Shown one piece after another: positions 16,003-22,942 of a stretch of DNA of 64,000 nt. Source of the stretch: an uncultured Eubacteriales bacterium. Its GTDB lineage: Bacteria > Bacillota > Clostridia > Oscillospirales > Oscillospiraceae. Position numbers and translations under genes: made by a program. The notes below the pieces were generated by a model. The model saw only the letters and a list, made by a program, of their open reading frames with translations, was not told the origin of the DNA and ran no database searches. Location of the stretch: positions 62,001 to 126,000 of the forward strand of contig UQWI01000006.1 in assembly GCA_900544765.1 (NCBI GenBank). Reading direction: 5' to 3'. Numbering within the stretch: the first letter of the stretch is position 1; each line of letters starts with the position of its first letter.

Positions 16003-16641
16003 TCAGATAATTTTTCTATATTCATATTCCCTGGGCCCAACTTCTTTTTCGGTGTAGGTCGTGGAGCTGATTATCTCAAGTTCGTTATTCCATATGGTCT
16101 CGGCTTCGTTCGTCCGCAGATTCGGTGTAGTATTAGTCTGAGTCCTTCCGACGATAATTGTGTACTCCTTTTCCGGCCAGGTGGCGAAGTTATACATAAG
16201 CACGACGCGGATAATCTCGTTCCCGTCGGTAAGGTCAACATGGGCGACTTCTCCCTGGCTGCCGTTCATAGTTCCGGTGTTGATGATGTAGCCCTTGGCA
16301 ATGTACTCCGCAACTGTGGCAGAGAACTCGCGGTTTATGTCGGCGTATGTAATTTCGTCTGATTTTTTTGCAGCTGTACTGTGGTCTCGAACTTTTAGCA
16401 TTGCCTCATATCTCCCGCACTCGTCCTTGAATTGTTTATCCAAGTCAAGAATTTGACCCTTTAGTCTGGCGATTTCGTCCGCACGAGAGATGTAGAAATC
16501 ATGAGCCCGGTCGTGCGACACGAAATCGTTATAAAATTTCTCTGCGTCGCCATCAAAGTTATAATAGGCTTCCTCAATCCTGGTGTATTCCTCGGGGGTA
16601 GGCTCAAAGCCTGTGCGTTCGGTGAACTCTTTCTGTGTCAT
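16003..16641 (-). CDS. Phage protein, unknown
   Basis: A 212-residue protein behind AAGGAGGATTTAAAA. The N-terminus TQKEFTERTGFEPTPEEYTR followed by IEEAYYNFDGDAEKFYNDF is a pattern seen in many hypothetical phage proteins of Clostridia. Residues 55-85 may form a coiled coil; the C-terminal half is beta-rich. It is the second gene of a minus-strand unit under the operator-bearing promoter at 16807-16835. No catalytic motif is seen. Confidence 0.55.
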   Translation of the reverse strand: MTQKEFTERTGFEPTPEEYTRIEEAYYNFDGDAEKFYNDFVSHDRAHDFYISRADEIARLKGQILDLDKQFKDECGRYEAMLKVRDHSTAAKKSDEITYADINREFSATVAEYIAKGYIINTGTMNGSQGEVAHVDLTDGNEIIRVVLMYNFATWPEKEYTIIVGRTQTNTTPNLRTNEAETIWNNELEIISSTTYTEKEVGPREYEYRKII

Positions 16642-16668
16642 TTTTAAATCCTCCTTGATTATTTTGCC

Positions 16669-16779
16669 TTACATGGTTATAATGGAGGTGCCGGTAACCC
16701 GGTCGGGGTAAGGCTCCCGACCGTTTACCTTATGTGGTTTGGGCAGCGGACTTTGCAAGGGGCGCTGCCCTTTCTTCAT
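16669..16779 (-). CDS. Small leader ORF with two hairpins inside it
   Basis: A 36-codon frame (MKKGQRPLQSPLPKPHKVNG...) begins behind AGAGAGGTC, about 25 bases after the promoter at 16807-16835. Two perfect 8-bp hairpins lie within it: GGGCAGCG/CGCTGCCC (16741-16770) and CGGTCGGG/CCCGACCG (16700-16723). It could be a leader peptide whose translation influences expression of the next gene, or a small phage protein in its own right. Coding status is uncertain. Confidence 0.4.
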   Translation of the reverse strand: MKKGQRPLQSPLPKPHKVNGREPYPDRVTGTSIITM

Positions 16780-16806
16780 GCCTTGACCTCTCTGTCTTAC
16801 AGTTAT

Positions 16807-16835
16807 ATAATACACCATATTGATGTACTTGTCAA
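16807..16835 (-). promoter_or_regulatory. Minus-strand phage promoter with operator
   Basis: TTGACA (16835-16830), 17 bases, TATTAT (16812-16807). The spacer holds GTACATC-N5-GGTGTAT (16810-16828), a degenerate version of the 19-bp palindrome at hicA. It drives the leader ORF and the gene at 16003-16641. Confidence 0.75.
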
Positions 16836-16878
16836 TAGAAATGATAAACATTTATGATTTATTTTTTCACATTTCAAA

Positions 16879-16907
16879 TTGACAAATACACAATTTTGAT
16901 GTACTAT
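16879..16907 (+). promoter_or_regulatory. Plus-strand phage regulator promoter with operator
   Basis: TTGACA (16879-16884), 17 bases, TACTAT (16902-16907). The spacer holds ATACACA-N5-GATGTAC (16886-16904), the fourth copy of the operator. It lies divergent to the promoter at 16807-16835 and feeds the small HTH gene at 16933, suggesting autoregulation. Confidence 0.8.
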
Positions 16908-16932
16908 TGGTTTGGATGAAAGGAGGTGGCAC

Positions 16933-17175
16933 ATGTCTATATCGGAAAAGGTTAAAGCGCTACTTGCACTAAGCGGGAAACGACAGCTTGATTTAGCAAA
17001 ATATTTCGGCATGAGTAAGCAGACTATGGGAAACAAAATGAGTAGGGGGAGCTGGTCAGGGAAGGACTTAGCCAAAGTGGCCGAGTTCTGTGGTGCCAAG
17101 TTGGCGTTTATTTTAAGTGATGACCAGATGATTATTATTGAGTCGGAAGATGAAAAAAGCGCCCCGGACGATTGA
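16933..17175 (+). CDS. Small HTH (XRE-like) phage regulator
   Basis: An 80-residue protein behind AAAGGAGGTGGCAC. ISEKVKALLALSGKRQLDLA followed by KYFGMSKQTMGNKMSRGSWS is a lambda-repressor-like helix-turn-helix. The C-terminus is short and acidic, with no peptidase domain, so it is Cro-like rather than CI-like. Its own promoter carries the shared operator, making it a candidate for the factor that binds all four sites. Confidence 0.75.
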   Translation: MSISEKVKALLALSGKRQLDLAKYFGMSKQTMGNKMSRGSWSGKDLAKVAEFCGAKLAFILSDDQMIIIESEDEKSAPDD

Positions 17176-17190
17176 CCCGTCCGGGGCGCT
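17152..17190 (-). terminator. Intrinsic terminator for the minus-strand HTH gene
   Basis: A perfect 13-bp stem (17178-17190 with 17158-17170) followed on the minus strand by TTTTTT. It overlaps the end of the plus-strand HTH gene and terminates the convergent gene at 17198. Confidence 0.85.
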
Positions 17191-17197
17191 GGAGCTA

Positions 17198-17455
17198 TTA
17201 CTCCTGTTCTTTATGCAAATCTTCACCGCGGCGCGACTTCACGCGCGGCTCGGTGTTAGGGACGCGAACTATCAGCTCTGACAGCTCGCAGCCAAGCGCT
17301 TCACATATCAAGTCCAGGTGCTCTAGGGAAACTCGTTCGGCCAGCTCGTGATACAGCTCATTGATGGTTGCTGGCCGTATCCCTGTTGCCCGGGCGAGAT
17401 CCGCCTGTGTCCACCTCAGCTCGCCAAGCTTGGTGGACAATAAAATCCTAATCAT
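17198..17455 (-). CDS. HTH (XRE family) regulator
   Basis: An 85-residue protein: IRILLSTKLGELRWTQADLA followed by RATGIRPATINELYHELAER is a Cro/C1-type helix-turn-helix of the short kind that carries almost nothing but the DNA-binding domain. Upstream, CCTTTGCG (17466-17473) and CGCAAAGG (17485-17492) form an inverted repeat that may be its operator. It is the last gene before the prophage att site. Confidence 0.8.
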   Translation of the reverse strand: MIRILLSTKLGELRWTQADLARATGIRPATINELYHELAERVSLEHLDLICEALGCELSELIVRVPNTEPRVKSRRGEDLHKEQE

Positions 17456-17566
17456 AGCCTTAGCTCCTTTGCGTTAGATTCTACCGCAAAGGAATAGAAT
17501 TATCCGTAAATCGTAAGGTTATTACGAAATAGGTAATTTGAACGCTTCGATTTTGTGCAAATGCTC

Positions 17567-17617
17567 TTGGGGTGAATTTGGGGTGAAACGATATTAAATG
17601 AAAAAATAAGACCCCAA
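17567..17617. repeat. TTGGGGTGAA repeats near the prophage end
   Basis: TTGGGGTGAA occurs at 17567-17576 and 17578-17587 in direct orientation, and ACCCCAA (its inverse core) at 17611-17617. Short repeats about 100 bp inside an att core resemble arm-type sites of tyrosine integrases. The matching integrase would lie at the unseen left end of the prophage. The stretch 17456-17702 holds no gene. Confidence 0.5.
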
Positions 17618-17702
17618 TTATAGAGACAGAAAAGCTATACAAATACACTGAATTTTAAAGAAAATAAGCATTTTTGAGGACACAATCGTATTTCGCGTCT
17701 TA

Positions 17703-17748
17703 TTGGTAAGGATGAGGTCCCCGGTTCGAATCCGGGCAGCAGCTCCAA
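17703..17748 (+). repeat. att site: 3' half of tRNA-Thr(GGT), junction of prophage and IME
   Basis: A 46-bp sequence from the anticodon loop (TTGGTAA, anticodon GGT) through the T arm (CCCGG-TTCGAAT-CCGGG) and acceptor strand to the 3' CCA and one more A. An identical copy lies at 27980-28025. The 5' half of the tRNA is missing in both, so neither is a functional tRNA. It marks the boundary between the prophage and the mobilizable element. Confidence 0.9.
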
Positions 17749-17750
17749 AA

Positions 17751-17785
17751 AACACCTGAAATCATCGGATTTCGGGTGTTTTTTG
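17751..17785 (+). terminator. Intrinsic terminator just after the att site
   Basis: AACACCTGAAATC (17751-17763) pairs with GATTTCGGGTGTT (17768-17780, one G-T pair) and is followed by a T-run. It provides a terminator for transcription entering from the tRNA side. Confidence 0.85.
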
Positions 17786-17806
17786 TTGCGGATTTGCACT
17801 TTTTCG

Positions 17807-17854
17807 TGTGGGTCAAAATGTGGGTCAACTGTCTGACCCACACCGTGACCCACT
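17807..17854. repeat. TGTGGGTCA arm-type repeats, left end of IME
   Basis: TGTGGGTCA at 17807-17815 and 17819-17827, and the inverse TGACCCAC at 17834-17841 and 17846-17853. The same motif occurs twice near the right end (27845-27865). The arrangement, about 60-110 bp from the core, fits integrase arm-binding sites. Confidence 0.65.
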
Positions 17855-17933
17855 TGCCGAAAGGAAACAATGGAGACAAGAGTACCGGGCAGGAGGATTG
17901 TGCCTCCTGGCCGGCTTTTTCTGATCTTGGTCT

Positions 17934-19088
17934 TCACAACATCTGCTCCATGAAGGCACCCATCGTGGCCGCTGCTTCGTCCTGTTTTTGCCTGGTGGCG
18001 TGGGTGTAGGTGCGGAGGGTGAATCCGGCGTCGTAGTGACCCAGCATGCTGGATACCGTCTTGATGTCCACGCCGTTTTGCAGAGCCGTGGTTGCGAAGG
18101 TGTGCCGCAGATCATGGAACCTGATGTATTCAAGTCCGGCATCTTTTAGAATTTTTTTGTGGAGGTTCACCACGCTGTCCGGGTAGTACATCTCTCCTGT
18201 CACCGGGGAGGGGAACAGGTAAGGGTTGTCCGGGTGTTTCTCGTGCTCCTGGATTAGTAGATCCACCGCCGTCTGCGGGATCGACACTTGCCGGACGGAG
18301 GTCTCCGTTTTGGGCCTTGAGAGCGTCAGTTCTCCGTTCGGGTTTTTGATATATTGTTTGCTGACGGAGATGGTGCGATTTTGTGTGTCCAGGTCATCCC
18401 ACCGCAGCGCCACCAACTCACCCTTCCGAAGACCGCTGACCAGCTCCAGGTAGAACATGGGGAGAAGTCCTCTTTGATCCGCTGCATCCAGATAGGCCTT
18501 CATGTGTTCCGGGGGAAGAATTTTCATTTCAATCTTATGCATCTTCGGCGCGATGCAATCCTCCGTGGGGTTCCGGGGAATCAGCCGCTCTTTGATAGTC
18601 CGCTGGAAGGCGCAGTGGAGCATCAGGTGGACGCTGCGGACAGTGGTGCTGCTGAGCCCTGGATTTCCCTTTCCGCTCTTGCGGTTGACCCGACCGTCCT
18701 CCAGTAGATCCTTGTAGAACTTCTATAGCTGCCGGGAGGTCAGATTTTTCAGCTTGATGTCTCCGATCCGAGGGATGGTGTAAGTTTCAATCATCAGCTG
18801 ATAGCGGTCAGCCGTTGCGACCCGGATATTGGGCTTGGCGTAGAGCGCATACCAGGTCCGCAGCCAAGTGGCTACCGTGTACTCCTCGCTGCGGCTTACA
18901 TCCAATCCCCGCGTTTCTTCAATGGCGGTCTTCAGTTTCTCCTTGACCTCTGCCTGGGTTTTGCCCAGCACATTCTTGATGATCCGCTTCCCGGTTTTGG
19001 GATCGTACCCGGCGGTGTACCGCCCCTCCCAGCGGCCATCTTTTCTCTTTCTGATGTTGCCCTCTCCATTGGCCCGTTTCTTTGCCAT
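17934..19088 (-). pseudogene. int: Tyrosine integrase interrupted by one amber stop
   Basis: A 384-codon frame for a Tn916/phage-type integrase: arm-binding N-domain (ANGEGNIRKRKDGRWEGRYT), SAM-like core-binding domain, and catalytic domain with ELVSGLRKGEL, FHDLRHTFATTAL, MLGHYDAGFTLRTYTH (Arg, His-x-x-Arg, His, Tyr). An in-frame TAG at 18723-18725, after TSRQL, splits it; a CAG-to-TAG change is the simplest explanation. The frame and all catalytic residues are otherwise intact, so the break is recent or a sequencing error. Regulatory module copy 1 lies about 90 bases upstream. Confidence 0.85.
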
Positions 19089-19171
19089 GTTGCATACCTC
19101 CTTTTACGACTCACTAAGTGCCTCGCTCCGCTCGGTTGCTCGCATGCATGGAGCCTGCGGGTTCTCATCAA

Positions 19172-19227
19172 CGACACAACATACCACAGAAAAAAGAAAT
19201 AGCCAGGGCCTGCGGCCACAGTTATCA
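19172..19227 (-). promoter_or_regulatory. IME regulatory module, copy 1 (before int)
   Basis: Contains CATACCA (19180), AGCCAGGG (19201) and TTATC (19222). AGCCAGGG and TTATC are exactly 21 bases apart in all three copies. On the minus strand TGGCTA and TATGTT are 16 bases apart and may be -35/-10 boxes. Confidence 0.55.
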
Positions 19228-19242
19228 AAAAGTTAAGAAAGA

Positions 19243-19270
19243 GCTGCCGATGGTGGCAGCCCTTTTCTTT
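19243..19270. terminator. Stem-loop terminator between int and the next element gene
   Basis: GCTGCC/GGCAGC stem with T-rich flank on the plus strand and CTCTTTCTT on the minus strand. It lies 3' of the minus-strand gene ending at 19281 and upstream of module copy 1. Confidence 0.55.
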
Positions 19271-19280
19271 GTATAGCGTA

Positions 19281-19592
19281 TCAATTTTTGGGCCGGGGAT
19301 GCCGTGCTTTGAATCTTTCCGCGGCTCGTCTTTCGTCCTCGTCCTCGAAGGAGTAGGGCTCCGGTTCTCCAGCGATACCCATACCCAGCTGAAACCCGGC
19401 GATGAAAGAGGTCAGAGAAGGTTCCTCCCGAATCTCGATCTCCAGGTCTGCGATCCGTAATAGCATCCCATGGTCTTGTTGGGAAATCTTTTGCCGGAGT
19501 ATGTGGTAGGCCCGCTCCAGTTCTGCCCGGACCTTCTCACATTCCGGTTCCCGGCAGAACCGCTGGTGCAATGCTCGCATGTAGTCATTCAC
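19281..19592 (-). CDS. Small conserved IME protein (DUF6809-like)
   Basis: A 103-residue protein with GTG start behind AGGAGGCGGCATAC. VNDYMRALHQRFCREPECEK followed by VRAELERAYHILRQKISQQD, then SLTSFIAGFQLGMGIAGE, is a pattern common next to relaxase genes in Clostridial mobilizable elements. It is mainly helical; function is unknown. Module copy 2 lies about 28 bases before its start. Confidence 0.6.
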   Translation of the reverse strand: MNDYMRALHQRFCREPECEKVRAELERAYHILRQKISQQDHGMLLRIADLEIEIREEPSLTSFIAGFQLGMGIAGEPEPYSFEDEDERRAAERFKARHPRPKN

Positions 19593-19611
19593 GTATGCCG
19601 CCTCCTGTCAG

Positions 19612-19668
19612 CGACACACCATACCACGACGTGGGCCCAATAGCCAGGGGAACTGGCATCTGTTATCA
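19612..19668 (-). promoter_or_regulatory. IME regulatory module, copy 2
   Basis: CATACCA (19620), AGCCAGGGG (19642) and TTATC (19663) with the same spacing as copies 1 and 3. On the minus strand TGGCTA, 17 bases, TATGGT would place transcription start about 20 bases before the GTG start of the gene at 19592. Confidence 0.6.
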
Positions 19669-19784
19669 GAAAAGTAACAACTTGGCCGCTTGGTCGGAAG
19701 CCTTATCTTTATTTTATGCGGCGCAGCTTTTGAGCTGCCTGGACGGAAAATCAGGCCCCGGGATTTCCCGGGGCCTGATCCTGT

Positions 19785-21215
19785 TCAGAGGAGTTTCTGC
19801 CCTTCCTCTGGTTCCGCTCCCTGGCGGCCCATGTGGTGCCGCCGCTCCTTTGCCCACGCCTTGCGGTCCATGTGGGCGGGGAGGGACGTGCTGTCCTGCA
19901 CCGGCACTTCCTGTCCACTGCCCTCCAGACGGGCCAGGAGGTGGATGATCTGCCCGGTTACAGCAGCACCCGCCACATCAGGATGCTGACCACTGCCGAC
20001 ACGATGCCCGACGCCAGGATCGTCAGCAGGATTTTCCCCTGGAAGCGGGCCGAGGCCTCGTCCCAATTCCGGCGGAACTGGGCTTCCAGTTCGGAGAGCT
20101 TCCTCATAAACTCGTCGCGCCGTCTCCCATCCTGTTTGTGTTCTTCCTTCATCTCCTGGACCGTTTGGCGCAGGTCCCGGCAGATCCCCTGATGGATGCT
20201 GTTGGCCTGATTCAGCCAGTCCACCAGCTGCTGACCTGTGGCCAGCTCCTTCAGATTTTCCTTGGTGGCCAGTCTCTCCGTATCCGCCCGGATGGTCTCC
20301 TGCAGGGCCAAGGTCCTCCGCAGGACTTCCTCCAGCCGCTCCACCGTCGTCACCGGCATGGTGTAGAGGAGGTTGGGCTGCTGATCCGCCAGCGTAGGCG
20401 GTGTCCGCTGTTTCAGCCTGTCCAAAGTGGTGTTGCGCTGCGCGTTGTCGGATTCGAAACTCATCTTCCATCTTCTCCTTCCTAAATTTTTCCTCGTGGA
20501 GCTTGTCGTCCCGGCACCGCATTCCCGTAGGGGTGATGTAGGTGATGCGTTTCCGGCCTTCCTCCCACCGGGCATCGTAGCCCCGGCGCCGCAGCTCGTT
20601 CAGGAACTCCTCCCGGTTGCCGGTGCGCTCCATGACCGCCTCGATCACCGCGATCAGCTGAAACTTCCAGCTCTGTCCCCGCATGGCACTGCGGTACTCC
20701 CCCGGCCGGAGTCCTTTGACCTGTTTTTTCGGGCGATACGGCTTCAGGGTGGTCAGCCCATGCTCCCGGCAGATTTGGTCGCTGACCAGCCGCATCCGCT
20801 CCAAGGTCCGGGGGGTGAAGTGGAGCTTTTCCCCGGTGTCCGGCTTCACGGAGTTCACCACCAGGTGGGAGTGGAGATGCGCCCGGTCGATGTGGGTAGC
20901 CACCAGCACTTCGCAGTCGGGGAAGAACCGCTCCGCCAGCTCCTGGGCGATCTGGTGGGCCTCCGCCGGTGTGACGCGCTCCTGGGGCGGAAAGGACTGG
21001 ACGTAGTGATAGAACCAGGTGCCGCGGGCCTTGCCATACAGGTTTTTCGTGGCCAGGAAGCTCTGATAGGCCAGGTCTGCTGCACAGTTGATGCCGGTGA
21101 GATAGCGGGTGCCGTCTGTGTCCACGGTTTTCTGCTCCTGGGCCACATACCGCAGGACGCCGCCCATGGCACCGGCAGTCTGCTTCTTCTCACGGATGAA
21201 ACTGCATGTCGCCAT
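19785..21215 (-). CDS. Relaxase/mobilization nuclease (MobA/VirD2-like)
   Basis: The first 260 residues form a MobQ/P-type relaxase: MATCSFIREKKQTAGAMGGV, TWFYHYVQSFPPQERVTPAE, and the metal-binding HIDRAHLHSHLVVNSV with three histidines. It nicks oriT and leads the strand into a recipient. Beyond residue 265 the frame turns Gly/Ala/Gln-rich and overlaps the gene at 19958-20464 in another frame, so the real C-terminus may be nearer 20400, or a frameshift has occurred. The start is overlapped by mobC. Confidence 0.75.
   Translation of the reverse strand: MATCSFIREKKQTAGAMGGVLRYVAQEQKTVDTDGTRYLTGINCAADLAYQSFLATKNLYGKARGTWFYHYVQSFPPQERVTPAEAHQIAQELAERFFPDCEVLVATHIDRAHLHSHLVVNSVKPDTGEKLHFTPRTLERMRLVSDQICREHGLTTLKPYRPKKQVKGLRPGEYRSAMRGQSWKFQLIAVIEAVMERTGNREEFLNELRRRGYDARWEEGRKRITYITPTGMRCRDDKLHEEKFRKEKMEDEFRIRQRAAQHHFGQAETADTAYAGGSAAQPPLHHAGDDGGAAGGSPAEDLGPAGDHPGGYGETGHQGKSEGAGHRSAAGGLAESGQQHPSGDLPGPAPNGPGDEGRTQTGWETARRVYEEALRTGSPVPPELGRGLGPLPGENPADDPGVGHRVGSGQHPDVAGAAVTGQIIHLLARLEGSGQEVPVQDSTSLPAHMDRKAWAKERRHHMGRQGAEPEEGQKLL
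19958..20464 (-). CDS. Relaxase-associated coiled-coil membrane protein
   Basis: A 168-residue protein starting MSFESDNAQRNTTLDRLKQ behind GAAGGAGAAGATGGAAG. It has a long helical/coiled-coil region (residues 45-135) and a C-terminal membrane segment (ILLTILASGIVSAVVSILMW). The start lies inside the relaxase frame. GC-rich third positions and a sensible protein support this frame over the relaxase frame in the overlap. Proteins of this form follow MobA-type relaxases and may tether the complex to the membrane; this is inference. Confidence 0.65.
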   Translation of the reverse strand: MSFESDNAQRNTTLDRLKQRTPPTLADQQPNLLYTMPVTTVERLEEVLRRTLALQETIRADTERLATKENLKELATGQQLVDWLNQANSIHQGICRDLRQTVQEMKEEHKQDGRRRDEFMRKLSELEAQFRRNWDEASARFQGKILLTILASGIVSAVVSILMWRVLL

Positions 21216-21543
21216 GGGTCACCACCTGCCCTTCCTCTGTCAGCAGCCGGTTGACCGCCTCGTAGACTCTGCCCAGCATTTCTGTGGCCTCTTGCAGATT
21301 GGCGCTTTCGATGTGGCCCTGATGGGCCAGGACGGTCAGCTGGTTCAGGTTCCGCCCCCAGGCCCTCAGCTCGCCCAAGAGTGGCTTCAGGTCCTCCAAC
21401 ACAAGGATGGGTGTTTCCAGGGCGGCGTGGAGCAGATATTCCTGCTGGCACAGTCCCGACTGCCGGACTTTGGCCTCGATCTTCCGCCGCTCCGCCGGTG
21501 TCACCCGGAAGGCGATGACCCGGTTTCTTGTTCTCGTCTCCAT
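21190..21543 (-). CDS. mobC: MobC-like mobilization protein
   Basis: A 117-residue protein beginning METRTRNRVIAFRVTPAERR. It has an N-terminal ribbon-helix-helix-like segment and conserved GLCQQEYLLHAALETPILVL and LRAWGRNLNQLTVLAHQGHI, characteristic of MobC accessory proteins that open oriT for the relaxase. It overlaps the relaxase start by 26 bases. ATG 21543 is chosen because upstream codons lie in the inverted repeat and regulatory module. Confidence 0.8.
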   Translation of the reverse strand: METRTRNRVIAFRVTPAERRKIEAKVRQSGLCQQEYLLHAALETPILVLEDLKPLLGELRAWGRNLNQLTVLAHQGHIESANLQEATEMLGRVYEAVNRLLTEEGQVVTHGDMQFHP

Positions 21544-21570
21544 GTCTCTGTCTCCTCTCTCGCATAAAAA

Positions 21571-21609
21571 TTCTGGTATGGTGCTGCCGGGAAGCACACC
21601 ATACCAGAA
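21571..21609. repeat. 13-bp perfect inverted repeat upstream of mobC
   Basis: TTCTGGTATGGTG (21571-21583) and CACCATACCAGAA (21597-21609) around a 13-base spacer. It overlaps regulatory module copy 3. Its location directly before mobC fits an operator for MobC autoregulation or part of oriT. Confidence 0.65.
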
Positions 21610-21648
21610 CTTTTTTCGGAAAGCCAGGGGTTATGGGAAGAGTTATCA
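21595..21648 (-). promoter_or_regulatory. IME regulatory module, copy 3 (before mobC)
   Basis: CATACCA (21600), AGCCAGGGG (21622), TTATC (21643), spaced as in copies 1 and 2. On the minus strand TGGCTT, 17 bases, TATGGT may serve as promoter. Confidence 0.6.
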
Positions 21649-21654
21649 GAACAT

Positions 21655-22458
21655 TCATAACTGCCGTGGACGTGCTGGGAGAGAGAATTTCAGCGCTTCC
21701 GCAAAGGCTGCCCACAGCGGCGAAGGAGAGGTGGCAGGGGCACGGATGTCTCCCCGTCCCCTTTCGCCCGACACAGCGGCTCACAGCGCCAAACGGGGGC
21801 GGAATTGTTAGAGGCTCAATGACAGAGAAAAAATAGCTTCTTCTTTGTCAACGGCGTATCAAAATCCAGCAGGCCGCAGAGAGTCCATGGCCGGGCAGCG
21901 CCCGGTTTCTTCTCTCTGACCTTCGGCCCTCGGGCCGCAAAAGTGGGTGTGGGCGCCAGCCCGCAAAAAGCGTTTGGCTGCCAGCGGTAAGCCAAACGCT
22001 CTGCTTGCCCCACCCGTGGGTGGGTAAAACCGCGTTCCCCGGCCGTGCAAGTACTGGCGGCACAAGCGCTCTCCGCACTGCGAGGAGATGTGGTATGGTT
22101 TTTCCCGCACTTTTTTCGACCGTCCATTTCTCCCTCATCGGCGGGGCAAATCGCTCCGGGCTTGTGGCACAAACCGGTCGCGGATGGGAACCAGGGCAAC
22201 GGGCCAGCGCCGGGCACACGGCCCCCACACGCCCCTGTTCCGCTCCGCCGGGGTTACGGATGCCATCCTGTCTCCAGGGAGGCACACAGGAGCGCACAGG
22301 GGGAAGTAGGAGACGCATCGGTGTTTCCGATAGCAGAGGAGCAGAGCCGTTTTCTTTGTATTGCATATCAAAATCTGACCGGAGAGGGCGTTTCTGGCAA
22401 ACGGTTCCGCCTACAGAATTTACCGCAGATATTTGTCTGCTCCCCCGGAAAAATTCCT
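21655..22458. other. Non-coding IME region with two strong dyads (oriT/origin candidate)
   Basis: About 800 bp without a convincing gene; frames here are long only because GC is high. It contains AGCGTTTGGCT (21969-21979) paired with AGCCAAACGCT (21990-22000) around 10 bases, and CCCACCC-GT-GGGTGGG (22009-22024). Two close cruciform-forming dyads next to the mobilization genes are what an oriT or a rolling-circle origin would look like. No nic site can be assigned. Confidence 0.45.
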
Positions 22459-22486
22459 TTGGAATTTTTAAAATTACCGGTATAAT
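22459..22486 (+). promoter_or_regulatory. Promoter for the HTH-kinase cargo operon
   Basis: TTGGAA (22459-22464), 16 bases, TATAAT (22481-22486), about 30 bases before the start of the HTH gene with GGGAGGAGGGAG in the leader. Confidence 0.75.
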
Positions 22487-22515
22487 GGACATACAATTGG
22501 GGAGGAGGGAGACAG

Positions 22516-22941
22516 ATGCCGGACACCACAAGCGAACTGTTTCACAGACTGAAAAGCTGGGAGAGCGGAAGGAAACTCCTGAATCAGGAGGAGACGGTCT
22601 CCACCTGTTCACAGGTGCTGCTGGAACTGCTGGAGAAAGCGGGCCTGAGCGCCCCGGAGTGGATGACTGCGGCTGACGTGAGCAAATCCTACGGCTATCA
22701 GATCTTGCGGGGGGAACGGGTTCCGGGGCGGGATATCCTGCTGCGCACGGCGCTGACCCTGCGTCTGACGTTGAAAGAAACTCAGCGGCTGCTCACGGTC
22801 GGAGGCTGCGCCTCGCTCTACCCCAGAGTGCGCCGCGACGCCGCCGTGATATTTGCTCTCAACCGCAGGATGACGCTCATGGAGGCGGAAGATCTGCTCG
22901 CTTCCCTGCCTGAGCGAAGCCTCTATACTCTGGAGCGTTGA
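22516..22941 (+). CDS. HTH-like protein paired with the kinase
   Basis: A 141-residue protein. MTAADVSKSYGYQILRGERV followed by PGRDILLRTALTLRLTLKET is a lambda-repressor-like helix-turn-helix with a divergent recognition helix, and the end (RRDAAVIFALNRRMTLMEAE) is conserved among Clostridial proteins that precede Ser/Thr kinases. One base separates it from the kinase start, implying one functional unit. It could be the kinase's phosphorylation target; this is inferred from the pairing. Confidence 0.6.
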   Translation: MPDTTSELFHRLKSWESGRKLLNQEETVSTCSQVLLELLEKAGLSAPEWMTAADVSKSYGYQILRGERVPGRDILLRTALTLRLTLKETQRLLTVGGCASLYPRVRRDAAVIFALNRRMTLMEAEDLLASLPERSLYTLER

Positions 22942-22942
22942 C

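Larger units (their letters stand above)
1..17702. mobile_element. Prophage, right part (contractile-tail phage)
   Basis: A continuous run of tail, baseplate, fibre, holin, endolysin, toxin-antitoxin, recombinase and phage regulator genes, mostly overlapping by a few bases on the plus strand, identifies a P2/Mu-like contractile-tail prophage whose left part lies outside the window. The right boundary is set at 17702 because a 46-bp tRNA-Thr 3'-half repeat begins at 17703, and TTGGGGTGAA repeats resembling integrase arm sites lie just inside it. Head genes, replication genes and the phage integrase are not in view. Whether the prophage is inducible cannot be judged from this part. Confidence 0.85.

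Noticed and set aside
17703..17748. tRNA-Thr gene
   Set aside because: Only the 3' half from the anticodon loop is present here and at 27980; no acceptor 5' strand, D arm or anticodon 5' stem precedes it. It is an att copy, not a working tRNA.
21848..22612. 254-codon minus-strand frame in the IME
   Set aside because: Composition is Pro/Arg/Cys-rich without domain pattern, start lacks a Shine-Dalgarno, and it overlaps the promoter and HTH gene on the other strand.
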